11,294 bases of DNA, taken from Candidatus Thorarchaeota archaeon SMTZ1-83. Its GTDB lineage: Archaea; Asgardarchaeota; Thorarchaeia; Thorarchaeales; Thorarchaeaceae. The notes beneath the pieces are model-generated. The model saw only the letters and a list, made by a program, of their open reading frames with translations, had not been told where the DNA came from and searched no databases. Of this stretch, positions 1 to 7,514 are shown piece after piece. The stretch covers positions 1 to 11,294 of the forward strand of contig LRSK01000182.1 of the NCBI GenBank assembly GCA_001563325.1, in the 5' to 3' direction. The position numbers and the translations under genes are program-made. The number at the start of each line of letters is the position of its first letter. Position 1 is the stretch's first letter.

Positions 1-838
1 AACAAGGTCGCATTATGTTCGACATAGACTCCCCCTTTATGTAGTTCTCTCTGCAGACAAGACAGATCCGAGTGTCGAAGCTTGGGATATGCCTGCCATT
101 CAGCGCTACAAGAAGGATCTGGGTCCGTACCTTGGGCTGTATAGCGGGCAATGGCCAGACTATAGTGATGAACTCTACAATCGTCGAATTGCGAACAATC
201 TTACGAATCGAACGTCAGAGCTGCATTTCTACGACAGGAACAGTGCTTTCATCTACATTGCGGGAGAAGGGTATGAGAAGTATTGGAACTATGTTGAAGA
301 TGTGATGGATCCGCCCCTCGTTCGAGCGCGTGGCGTAGTCTTCGTGATGCTGGAGCTGCAGCAGCTAATCCAGCGGTTTCTTCAGGAACTTCCAGAACTT
401 AGAATGCAGGACATCTCCATTATTGAAGAGAAGCAGGCAGAGATCGAGAGAACGAATAGATCACTCATGCAACTGATAGCGCTAATTCGTCGGGAAGACA
501 TGGTCAATATGCGGGCGCATGCACGGGCTTTGAATGATCACCTGGTCAATCTGTTCAGAATTGAGGATGTGCTTTCCCATGTCAGCAATGAGCTGAAGTA
601 TGTTCATGAGTCTGTTCAGCTCGTTTATGAGGAGAAGAACCGAGACCTCCAAGAACGCCAAGAGCGACTCTTTCTCTACTTGAGCATCATTTTGGGCGCA
701 TCAGTCGTCACTGAGGCAGTCAACATACTGATAGCACCCTTTGAAGGAACACTGGAGTTCCTAGTGATACGGTACTCAATGGCACTCTCAATCATTGCGA
801 TGTTTGGTGTCATCCTAGTTAGAATCTTCAAGAGATAG
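1..838 (+). CDS. Coiled-coil protein with two C-terminal membrane helices (5' end outside window)
   Basis: The reading frame is open from base 2 to the TAG at 836-838, so the gene probably begins upstream. An internal ATG at 89 is possible, but it has no Shine-Dalgarno sequence and the residues before it look like real protein (for example LPLYVVLSADKTDPSVEAWD). The middle is long, charged and helical, with probable coiled coil (EEKQAEIERTNRSL and EEKNRDLQERQERL). It is followed by two hydrophobic helices near the C-terminus (LYLSIILGASVV and YSMALSIIAMFGVILV) separated by a short loop, ending in RIFKR. This helical-stalk plus terminal hairpin layout resembles CorA-like proteins, but I see no GMN motif, so a transport role is not supported. 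I do not recognise the family. It is convergent with the next gene. Confidence 0.6.
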   Translation, partial: TRSHYVRHRLPLYVVLSADKTDPSVEAWDMPAIQRYKKDLGPYLGLYSGQWPDYSDELYNRRIANNLTNRTSELHFYDRNSAFIYIAGEGYEKYWNYVEDVMDPPLVRARGVVFVMLELQQLIQRFLQELPELRMQDISIIEEKQAEIERTNRSLMQLIALIRREDMVNMRAHARALNDHLVNLFRIEDVLSHVSNELKYVHESVQLVYEEKNRDLQERQERLFLYLSIILGASVVTEAVNILIAPFEGTLEFLVIRYSMALSIIAMFGVILVRIFKR

Positions 839-875
839 TACAAGTACATCAGAACAAGGTCAACCTTACTGATTC

Positions 876-903
876 GGCTTTCTCGCTGCTATGAAGGAAA
901 GCC
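876..903. terminator. Inverted repeat between convergent genes, possible terminator
   Basis: Arms GGCTTTC (876-882) and GAAAGCC (897-903) are perfectly complementary across a 14-base loop. They sit in the 118-base gap between two converging genes. A smaller near-palindrome, AAGGT-CA-ACCTT, lies just before it at 856-867. No clear T-run follows on either strand, so a terminator role is only suggested by position. Confidence 0.25.
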
Positions 904-956
904 ACCATCTCTGAAGAAAAGGGGGCTCAAGACTTCATCTGTTGATACAAGATGAT

Positions 957-1445
957 CTAGGACTCACTTTGCACCTCTGTTCTTATCCAATAGAGGAAAT
1001 AAAGCATCACAGGGATTCCGATTATCAACATTACCCAGAAGACCGCCCATAGCCATGAAAACACCCAGTCATTCAAAGTCCATGAATTGAAGGCAAGGTC
1101 CCAACGCCCATCTATCCAGATGATGTCCATCCGTTCTTCTTCTGGGAGTTTCATGTACCATTTGAAGTATATCACCAGGATGATCACAAATACCCAACTT
1201 GCCACCAAGAGAAGTTCCCAAAAGATCACATGCAAGAAGAATGTGACTAAGTAGCCAACTGTGAATTCTCCAAGTATGGATGGCAGGAGTCCTGTTGCTT
1301 GTGCAGTATCAATGAACCAGAGGAATACTAGGACTGCTCCGACCACGGCGGCAACAAAGACTGCTGCAAAGACTATCGTCATCTTCCAGTGTCTTTTCAG
1401 GAATCTCTTCTGTTCTTTATCTAGGAACTCTTCATTCTCATTCAT
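957..1445 (-). CDS. Small polytopic membrane protein, family unknown
   Basis: This 162-residue protein starts with a charged cytosolic-type stretch (MNENEEFLDKEQKRFLKRHW). Three or four hydrophobic segments follow: roughly residues 21-44, a long one at about 62-95 that could be two helices, and about 125-155. Between the second and third lies a polar loop (KLPEEERMDIIWIDGRWD). It is rich in Trp and Phe. The ATG start is supported by a purine-rich GGAGAAGGAG (complement of 1455-1464) whose last GGAG is 9 bases from the start. A TATA-like AT-rich stretch lies near 1494-1503. No catalytic motif is visible and the function is unknown. Confidence 0.72.
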   Translation of the reverse strand: MNENEEFLDKEQKRFLKRHWKMTIVFAAVFVAAVVGAVLVFLWFIDTAQATGLLPSILGEFTVGYLVTFFLHVIFWELLLVASWVFVIILVIYFKWYMKLPEEERMDIIWIDGRWDLAFNSWTLNDWVFSWLWAVFWVMLIIGIPVMLYFLYWIRTEVQSES

Positions 1446-1637
1446 TAATCCATACTCCTTCTCCAGGTTATTTGAAGAAGGAACGCTATCTCTCTAATTA
1501 ATGACGTGTTTCCAGAGCAGGGTTTCTTCAGCTTCTGCGGAGAATCGTCACTGTTATTGAGGTCCTAAGTGCCTATGAATTGTGCGAGCTATTCATGTTT
1601 TCTCCTAATACATTGATGACCCTTACCGAATCAACCT

Positions 1638-2519
1638 CTATCTCAGTCCAAGGATTGTGGCGATATTCGCCTCTGAATCAATGACCGGCTCAATCATGCC
1701 AGTCGTCGATGTGAACAGTGTTGCAGCACCCGGACCGTGGCCAGATATGACGCAATCACTGTGCACAACTATGCAGACTGATACAGCACCCTTCTTGTAG
1801 ATCCTTCCGTAGGAATGGTCAGCGTCCGTAATTGCCACTAGGTCTCCGAACCTCAGAGTGTCCAGATTGTACTCTTCCCTCGTTTCTTCGTCGAACAGCT
1901 GGATGTCGTAATCGCCGGAGTAAACTTGGTCTGCTCCAAGTCCAGAACCCATTATCTTAGCAGGAACCAGATGGGTCACGGGAACGACCAGTTTCCCATC
2001 TTTCTCATTGAGCTTCATCTTCTTCAGGAACTCTGGATCAATGTTCATGACCTTGACCTCTGGGAAGTCAGGGAGTTCCAAGCCCACGCCGTATGCCTTC
2101 ACTTGTATCTTGTCGCCTATGACAAGCTTCTCCATCGTTTCTTCTGAGAAGTCAACCATGACGTGCTCTATTCCACCGTGCTTCCCGACAACAACACCCT
2201 TGTCGCCCTTGGCCTCGCCATTGACCACAATCGCAGTGTTGCCGACACATGCAAGAATGTTCAACGCGGTGTTCGGAGCTTGCTTGAAACGGGGGTCGTT
2301 TTCCTTGTTCTCAATGCTGACGCCCGGCTCAACGTGGTCCGCCTTCAGACCAACCGCGGGGTCTCCTACTCTCTTGTTGTAGGTAATCCCACCCACCCCA
2401 GGTAGAACAACTGGCTTGCCGTTCGATGATATCCGATAGGCTGACCTCGTCACAGGACTTGACACTTCACCTATGACTGAGATCTTCACAAGTTTGTCTT
2501 CGTTCGTCTTGATTGTCAT
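1638..2519 (-). CDS. DUF4438 domain-containing protein
   Basis: The 293-residue product matches what I recall of the DUF4438 family (typified by Thermotoga TM1086). It has an N-terminal AYRISSNGKPVVLPGVGGI followed by the acidic/His stretch LKADHVEPGVSIEN. Then come an ACVGNTAIVVNGEAKGDKG region, a GKHGGIEHVMVDF segment, and a C-terminal part with ITDADHSYGRIY and SGHGPGAATLFTS. The many Gly-rich turns and conserved His/Asp residues suggest a beta-rich, possibly metal-binding fold, but no reaction is established for the family. There is no signal peptide or membrane segment, so it is cytosolic. Length is typical and the gene is intact. It is transcribed alone or with the membrane protein gene downstream (192-base gap). 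The start ATG has no strong Shine-Dalgarno sequence; the leader reads GGTTGGTTTTATTTC. Confidence 0.85.
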   Translation of the reverse strand: MTIKTNEDKLVKISVIGEVSSPVTRSAYRISSNGKPVVLPGVGGITYNKRVGDPAVGLKADHVEPGVSIENKENDPRFKQAPNTALNILACVGNTAIVVNGEAKGDKGVVVGKHGGIEHVMVDFSEETMEKLVIGDKIQVKAYGVGLELPDFPEVKVMNIDPEFLKKMKLNEKDGKLVVPVTHLVPAKIMGSGLGADQVYSGDYDIQLFDEETREEYNLDTLRFGDLVAITDADHSYGRIYKKGAVSVCIVVHSDCVISGHGPGAATLFTSTTGMIEPVIDSEANIATILGLR

Positions 2520-2671
2520 GAAATAAAACCAACCGCGGAAACCGATGTAGCCGGACTCATAAGAGTGACGATTGACGTCATTATGTGGTTGAACAGTTGG
2601 AACTCAGTGTCCTGGCAATGGAAATGAGAATGACTGGCTCCAGGTTGATGATTGGATGACAAGAAAGAATG

Positions 2672-2703
2672 AGAGCCCCGAGCCTGTGCGACCCCGGGCC
2701 TCT
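2672..2703 (-). terminator. GC-rich imperfect hairpin after the surface-protein gene
   Basis: Just after the TGA of the minus-strand surface-protein gene lies a GC-rich imperfect stem. It is AGAG-CCC pairing with GGG-(C)-CTCT across a loop of about 16 bases. On the minus strand a pyrimidine-rich stretch (CATTCTTTCTTG) follows. The position fits a transcription stop, but archaeal termination usually depends on T-runs more than on hairpins. Confidence 0.3.
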
Positions 2704-2712
2704 AGTTTCCTC

Positions 2713-4389
2713 TCATGTAGCCTGACGTTTGCGAATGACTATGACACCCACAACCAACAGAATCGCTACCCCGGACCCTCCTATCAGAAGCACTAATACT
2801 GGGTCGATGGGAGGAGCAGCTAGCTCTACGGTTACACTCTCACTATTGGATAGATAAGAGAAGCCAAACGAATCTATTGCCAAAACAGCATACCAGTATG
2901 TTCCATCAGATAGTCCGGTGTCATTGTACTGACTTTCGGTCAGGCCAGAGGCGATGGCGGTCGCCGAGTCCAGATTGGACCCAGTTATCTCGCTGGAATG
3001 TCGAAATACTGTCCAGTTCTCAACAGCAACGTCATCGTTCCAGTTAACGAAGATATCACCATCCGAATCGGGGTCTGGCGTGATGTCATCCAATACTGGA
3101 ATCCCTGGTGGAATCCATCCCTTCATCGGCATTGCATAGTAGTTGTACTGCGCTGAGTCCTCTTCAGGTATTCCCGTTAGCTTGCTGTTGGCGAAGACCC
3201 ATCGATGAGTGCCCGGCCAGGAAGCCAAAGTTCCATAGCCCCCGACAATGATGCCGAGATGGGTGTCCATCTCATATCCTTCAAGTTCACTCTTTGGAAT
3301 CTTGATCTCAAACTGGCGATGGTCGCTGGCATTGTTTGCTGACGGCCCGTATGACCAAGCGATATCGTAGTTCCTGATAGATGCATAAGGATAGACTGAA
3401 TTCTGTCCTATGACTGTCGGTTGGTCAATGTAGATATCGTACTGCATGAAGTCAAAAGACGTATTGAAGGGCACATCGTTTATGCCATTCATTGAGATTC
3501 GCAGATTGGTACCAGATGTGAAGTTCTCTCTGAAGATGTCCACATTGCCGAGAATCTCAGAGGTACTAGTCCCCATTGCGCTTCTTATGTCAGGATTCAA
3601 AGCACCCTGATTGTCTGACACGCTCAAGAAGTGCTCACCAATCGTGGTGTTGTGTTTGGAACGGAACCAGAATGTGACTTCCTGTACATGTTCAACGTAG
3701 AGATCTTCAAAGATAGTGAATGAATCATAGAAATCAATGTCCAGGTCTAATCGGTAGACATAGTGTGTTCCATTGAATTCCGATTCCATGTTCAGGTATA
3801 CATCATCATTCCATAGAATGTCACTCTGAGTTCCGTCTAGCTTCCCATCAACAACTATCCACTCAGAGGGCTTTACACTGGTCCACACACTGAGTCCGCT
3901 GTCTGTGAAGAAGTCAATCGTCTCATCATTATCAACGTCATGTAGAAGGGTCTCCATCCCCTTGTTCAATGCCGCTTCCCATTCAAAAGGATAGTCCCAC
4001 TCGTTGTTGAAGACATCAGTTTCGTTGGTGTTCAGCCAAAGCCCGACCCACTCGCCACTCTCGTTGTTGGTTTGGTCGCTGCAAAGATCCAACGCGACAT
4101 AGAGATTGTACGGATCTTCGTCAATGTACATGTAGTTGTAGCCGTCCGAGTTCTCAGGGTCGGCGTCCATGTACCACTGTATCTTGTGTGCAGGAGAACT
4201 CCATTCATCCTCTGTGATATCTCCGTCAATCACAAATGAATCGAGTGAGGAAGCAGTGTTGCTTTCTGACATCAAGAATGCATCTAATGTGTTTGAGTCA
4301 TTGCTTGAATTCCCAACGACGACTGAGGATATCATCAGGAATACAACAGTTACAGTAACTCCTATTCTCTTGCCTTTCGATGCAATCAT
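2713..4389 (-). CDS. Secreted surface protein: signal peptide, DOMON/CBM9-like and FN3-like domains, C-terminal anchor
   Basis: I place the start at the ATG at 4389-4387 (558 residues). The frame runs 19 codons further upstream, but a TATA box lies inside that extension, about 33-38 bases before the chosen ATG. The new N-terminus is a good signal peptide: MIASKGKR followed by a hydrophobic GVTVTVVFLMISSVVVG. Next comes a region resembling DOMON/CBM9 beta-sandwiches, with FVIDGDITEDEW and NLYVALDL, then a long beta-rich middle. Then an FN3-like module (DGDIFVNWNDD, then GTYWYAVLAIDSFG) follows the Pro-rich link WIPPGIPVLDD. It ends in one membrane helix (PVLVLLIGGSGVAILLVVGV) and basic RKRQAT. 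I count about eleven N-x-S/T sequons, fitting a glycosylated outer-surface protein. Ligand unknown; sugar or haem binding would be a guess from the fold. Confidence 0.8.
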   Translation of the reverse strand: MIASKGKRIGVTVTVVFLMISSVVVGNSSNDSNTLDAFLMSESNTASSLDSFVIDGDITEDEWSSPAHKIQWYMDADPENSDGYNYMYIDEDPYNLYVALDLCSDQTNNESGEWVGLWLNTNETDVFNNEWDYPFEWEAALNKGMETLLHDVDNDETIDFFTDSGLSVWTSVKPSEWIVVDGKLDGTQSDILWNDDVYLNMESEFNGTHYVYRLDLDIDFYDSFTIFEDLYVEHVQEVTFWFRSKHNTTIGEHFLSVSDNQGALNPDIRSAMGTSTSEILGNVDIFRENFTSGTNLRISMNGINDVPFNTSFDFMQYDIYIDQPTVIGQNSVYPYASIRNYDIAWSYGPSANNASDHRQFEIKIPKSELEGYEMDTHLGIIVGGYGTLASWPGTHRWVFANSKLTGIPEEDSAQYNYYAMPMKGWIPPGIPVLDDITPDPDSDGDIFVNWNDDVAVENWTVFRHSSEITGSNLDSATAIASGLTESQYNDTGLSDGTYWYAVLAIDSFGFSYLSNSESVTVELAAPPIDPVLVLLIGGSGVAILLVVGVIVIRKRQAT

Positions 4390-4419
4390 CCCTAAAACCA
4401 CCAGCGCACATAATCGTGG

Positions 4420-4430
4420 AATTATAAGAA
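4420..4430 (-). promoter_or_regulatory. TATA box for the surface-protein gene
   Basis: On the minus strand the sequence TTCTTATAATTCC includes a TATA element at 4422-4427. A start of transcription about 25 bases downstream would fall near 4398, leaving a leader of about 9 bases before the ATG at 4389. This supports the shorter protein start. Confidence 0.5.
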
Positions 4431-4641
4431 TATGGCGTGTATCCAAGAATCAAGTCGCGCACAGTGCTGCAGCTTTGCTAGCATTACGTAGTCATCAGGC
4501 ACTCTGTAGGATTCTGACTCCACCCATTCTGCCTAATTGGACCTGGAATTTCAATGACATGGAGTGGACTGGAGTCTAATCGTAGCTACTCCCGCGCATC
4601 CTGACGTAATGATACACTAAGCTTGATAACGGAGATTCGCA

Positions 4642-4649
4642 GCTATAAC
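4642..4649 (+). promoter_or_regulatory. TATA-like box for the arrestin-like gene
   Basis: GCTATAAC lies about 42 bases before the TTG start at 4688. Transcription would start near 4671, giving a short leader that contains AGGGAG (4671-4676) as a possible ribosome binding site 11 bases before the TTG. Confidence 0.4.
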
Positions 4650-4687
4650 CACTGACAAAATGACTTCTAAAGGGAGCATCAGTTGAG

Positions 4688-5515
4688 TTGAGGGAAGCAA
4701 GGATTCTAATGCAGAACAGGGATTTCGTGCCAAGTGACAAGATAGAAGGCACTGTGGTCATCTCCAGCAAATCGACTCTCTCATGTGACCGCGTTGTCAT
4801 CACCTTGCATGGAGAAGAGCATACTAGGGTCATCCGAGGGAGCAGAAAGCACAGGAGACTCTACGAAGAGGGGAGGGAACATATCTGTACGATTCACGAG
4901 CTCTCGGGCCCTGGCAGAATTGACTCTGCGGAGATTCAGTTTCCCTTTGCCTTCTCTTTGTCAGAAGGGTGTCCCAGCAGCTACTACGGAATTCACGGAT
5001 GGATAAGGTACAATCTCAAGGCCCAAGTGGAGATTCCAAAAGGCTCCCCACTGGAAGCATCTGAAGAAGTCTTCGTTTTTTCACTTGGCTACCCTCAAGC
5101 TCCAAAGTCCACATCCACGTCAATCTCGGAGGATGACATCAATCTCTTGAATATCGAGCTACCAAACAATACAATCATCCTCGGACAGGATCTCCTCGTC
5201 CGGATTCTGGTGCCGAAACATGCCGAATTCCGGGGGGTTCGGGCTGAGATTCTGCATCGTGAGGTCGTGACGCCAGAGGGCTACGAAACTGACACTCGGA
5301 CTGCCTTCTCAAGATGGTACACAAAGAAGGAAGACCTCCAACGAGAAGAGTGGATAGACGTCACGCTGAAGAGTTCGCCAAACTGGCCTATCTCCTTCAG
5401 GTCGGACCTCATCAGAAGTCAATATCTCTTGAAAGTCACTCTGGATATTCCATGGCGATTTGACAAGAGCGTCGAGATTCCTATTCAAGCAATTCTGCAA
5501 TCGATGCCAAGATAG
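4688..5515 (+). CDS. Arrestin-like (Spo0M/arrestin-fold) protein
   Basis: The 275-residue product has the two-domain arrestin-like layout. The N-domain (about 1-130) carries NRDFVPSDKIEGTVVI, the usual opening strand-turn-strand, then DRVVITLHGEEHTR. It also has the hallmark FPFAFSLSEGCPSSYYG followed by GWIRYNLKAQVEIP (85-117). The C-domain (about 140-270) begins at INLLNIELPNNTIILGQDLLVRI and ends VTLDIPWRFDKSVEIPIQA. Such proteins act as scaffolds or adaptors in eukaryotes, and as Spo0M-type regulators in bacteria; the role here is unknown. There is no signal peptide or membrane helix. The start is TTG with AGGGAG upstream; the only nearby in-frame ATG, at 4709, would cut into the first strand. 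The C-domain is closely similar to the partial protein at 10991-11294. It lies upstream of the hydrogenase operon on the same strand, separated by 161 bases. Confidence 0.8.
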   Translation: MREARILMQNRDFVPSDKIEGTVVISSKSTLSCDRVVITLHGEEHTRVIRGSRKHRRLYEEGREHICTIHELSGPGRIDSAEIQFPFAFSLSEGCPSSYYGIHGWIRYNLKAQVEIPKGSPLEASEEVFVFSLGYPQAPKSTSTSISEDDINLLNIELPNNTIILGQDLLVRILVPKHAEFRGVRAEILHREVVTPEGYETDTRTAFSRWYTKKEDLQREEWIDVTLKSSPNWPISFRSDLIRSQYLLKVTLDIPWRFDKSVEIPIQAILQSMPR

Positions 5516-5676
5516 GTGACTTCCCTAGGCGCTCATGGTCTTCGAGTTTATAGTGGGGAAATCCAGACGGACCTAGAGGAAATGTCAATATTTTTCTACT
5601 AGCATTGTATGGGGGTTGAATCGTTCTCATTGGTCTGTCAGCTTCTTCCAGATAATCAAAGAGTGAGGTGCCAAAT
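5516..5676 (+). promoter_or_regulatory. Intergenic region with likely promoter of the hydrogenase operon
   Basis: The gap between the arrestin-like gene and hydB holds a TATA-like GTTTATAG (5546-5553). It also has a short T-run (5591-5595) that could end the arrestin transcript. These two signals are in an order that leaves the exact promoter unclear. The perfect Shine-Dalgarno sequence GAGGTG (5665-5670) sits 6 bases before the GTG at 5677 and fixes the hydB start. Confidence 0.4.
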
Positions 5677-6665
5677 GTGCGCATACTAAAGATGAAGTCA
5701 AGCTTCCTGCGAGAATTCCTCATGAGTCTTGAGAGTTTTGGAACTCTATATGGTCCGAAACATCAGAATGGAATTCTAACATACGGTCCGATTACGAAAT
5801 ACGATGATCTTGTTCTCGATGGAGAGAACACTCTAATCCCGTTGAAGAAGCTATTCCATCCCCGGATTATTCAATCTTTGAGAAGCGAGTAATCATAGGC
5901 GTCCATCCATGCGAGATTCACGGAATACTGAAGCTTGATGAAGTGTTCCTTGCAAATCCTCCAGACCCGTACTATGAAGGTCTGAGGAAGAGTTCAGCAA
6001 TCATCGGCTTCTCGTGCCTTCCAAATGAGAGCGCCCTTTGTAGGTCCACCGGAACAGACATCGTAGAAGAAGGGTTCGACCTCTTCTTTGTAGACCTTGC
6101 TGATTTCTATCTAGTATGGGTTGGATCCAGTATTGGACACGACATGATTCTGGAGAAGGAGGACTACTTTGATGAGAACGTCACTCATGATGACATTCAG
6201 ACATATGTCGAGTGGCGTGAGAACCGCAATATGATGTTCAAGAGGTCTTTCAACTTTCGAGATATGCCGGACATCATTGAACTGAGCTATAAGAGCGAGA
6301 TATGGGACTACTTCGCAAACAAATGCCTGTCATGTGGGCAATGTTCTATGGTGTGTCCGACGTGCAACTGCTACAACGTGATAGACATCCTAGACCTCTC
6401 AACAGAAACATCGGGGCGAAGAGAAAGGGTTTGGGACAGCTGCATGTTTGTAGACTACAGCCTGGTGGCAGGAGGTCATAACTTCAGAGGTGACCGGGCA
6501 GACCGGTTAAAGCTTTGGTATACTCACAAGCTCAAGGCATTTGCACACGAATATGGATCTCCTGGCTGTGTGGGTTGTGGCCGGTGTGTCGATACCTGCC
6601 CAGTCGACATCAATGTACTAACGGTATCTGAAGCATTAACAAGATGTGAGGTGCCCGGAGAATGA
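5677..6665 (+). CDS. hydB: [NiFe]-hydrogenase (sulfhydrogenase) beta subunit, interrupted by a one-base frameshift
   Basis: This is the Fe-S electron-transfer subunit of a cytosolic group 3b-type hydrogenase, related to AsrA. The gene is read in two frames: 5677-5862 (VRILKMKSSFLREFLMSLES to IPLKKLFHP), then from 5862 onward (PDYSIFEKRVIIGVHPCEIH). One base is missing in the C-run at 5860-5863; as written, the first frame stops at 5890-5892. Joined, it gives about 329 residues, near the usual family length. Motifs in the joined protein: HPCEIHGILKLDEVF then DPYYE; a Cys-rich cluster CLSCGQCSMVCPTCNC (about 217-232); and CVGCGRCVDTCP (298-309). It likely passes electrons between HydG and HydD. 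The GTG start has GAGGTG six bases upstream. Its TGA overlaps the hydG ATG (ATGA). Without an explanation for the shift the gene would be broken; sequencing error, true mutation or -1 slippage on CCCC are all possible. Confidence 0.88.
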
Positions 6666-7513
6666 CAGAAACCCAGAATATTGAGAACCCATTTCAGCCA
6701 GAACCGGCCAGGATTGTGAGGCAATACGACCTCATCAAAGACCATCGGTTCTTTCAGATTCGCTTCACTGACATGGAGAGGGCTATGTCATTCAAGTACA
6801 AGCCAGGTCAATTCGCGATGCTTTCAATCCCAGGAGTCGGTGAGGCCCCATTTTCAATCTCATCCACACCCAGCAGACCCGGTATACTTGAGATGGGCAT
6901 TAGAAGAACAGGCAAACTGACTGAATCACTTTTCAGAAAGAAGGACAATGACATTGTGTTTGTACGTGGCCCATATGGCAATGGTTTCAAGATAGAACCG
7001 ATGGTAGAACGCGACATAGTCATCGTGGCCGGCGGCCTGGGAGTAATTCCTCTGCGGTCAATTCTGTACTACGTTCTTGACAATCGAGATCAGTTCGACG
7101 AGCTCTTCTTTCTCTATGGGGCAAGGAACCCCAATGAATTCCTGTTTAGGAACGAGTTCTTCCAGATCAAGGATCGAGATGACATTGACTGTTTCTACAC
7201 AGTTGACAAAGACACTACTGGAACCTGGACTGAGAGCACTGGAGTAGTCACCAAGTTATTCGCCAAGCTACCTGAGATTGACCCACAGACCACCACTGCA
7301 GTGGTCTGCGGACCTCCAGTGATGTACAAGTTCGTAATTCAAGAGCTGCTCAAGCTGAGGATACCCAAGAATATGATCCAAATGACCCTCGAGCGCAGGA
7401 TGAAGTGTGGCATCGGAAAGTGTGGCCACTGTGCTCTTGACCATATATACACGTGTATCGACGGACCCGTGTTCACTTACTGGGATACGTTGCACTTTCG
7501 GGAGCTGATTTGA
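6662..7513 (+). CDS. hydG: [NiFe]-hydrogenase (sulfhydrogenase) gamma subunit, FAD/NAD(P)-binding
   Basis: This 283-residue flavoprotein is where the hydrogenase exchanges electrons with NAD(P)H. The N-terminal half is a ferredoxin-reductase-type FAD barrel, with YKPGQFAML and APFSIS (62-67) for flavin binding. The second half is the nucleotide domain, opening with VAGGLGVIPLRS (about 122-133) and containing VVCGPPVMYKF. The C-terminus has four cysteines, C249, C254, C257 and C265 (KCGIGKCGHC then CIDGPVF), the PyrK-like [2Fe-2S] site. The start overlaps the hydB stop by four bases, and the stop is one base before hydD, so translation is probably coupled. The gene is intact and of normal length. 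NADP(H) preference is expected from characterised group 3b enzymes but cannot be read with certainty here. Confidence 0.93.
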   Translation: MTETQNIENPFQPEPARIVRQYDLIKDHRFFQIRFTDMERAMSFKYKPGQFAMLSIPGVGEAPFSISSTPSRPGILEMGIRRTGKLTESLFRKKDNDIVFVRGPYGNGFKIEPMVERDIVIVAGGLGVIPLRSILYYVLDNRDQFDELFFLYGARNPNEFLFRNEFFQIKDRDDIDCFYTVDKDTTGTWTESTGVVTKLFAKLPEIDPQTTTAVVCGPPVMYKFVIQELLKLRIPKNMIQMTLERRMKCGIGKCGHCALDHIYTCIDGPVFTYWDTLHFRELI

Positions 7514-7514
7514 G

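Larger units (their letters stand above)
4390..4687. other. Divergent intergenic region between surface-protein and arrestin-like genes
   Basis: This 298-base stretch separates two divergently transcribed genes. It holds a TATA-like box for each (near 4422-4427 on the minus strand and 4644-4647 on the plus strand). Open frames crossing it are short and show no protein-like composition. I see no tRNA, repeat array or conserved RNA structure. A short frame at 4660-4686 (eight codons, MTSKGSIS) ends one base before the arrestin start. Confidence 0.5.

Noticed and set aside
2573..2580. Palindrome TGACGTCA upstream of the DUF4438 gene
   Set aside because: An eight-base palindrome is expected by chance at this scale, and no second copy or known archaeal regulator supports it.
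4169..4579. Plus-strand open frame of 136 codons opposite the surface-protein start
   Set aside because: It is antisense to the signal peptide region, has low-complexity composition and no recognisable motif.
5481..5723. Open frame on the minus strand spanning the arrestin-hydB gap
   Set aside because: It overlaps the end of the arrestin-like gene and the start of hydB, which are both well supported, and its translation matches no family.
5943..6665. Reading the second half of hydB as a complete gene starting at the ATG at 5943
   Set aside because: Conserved HydB sequence (GVHPCEIHGILKLDEV) lies upstream of this ATG in the same frame, so it is an internal methionine.
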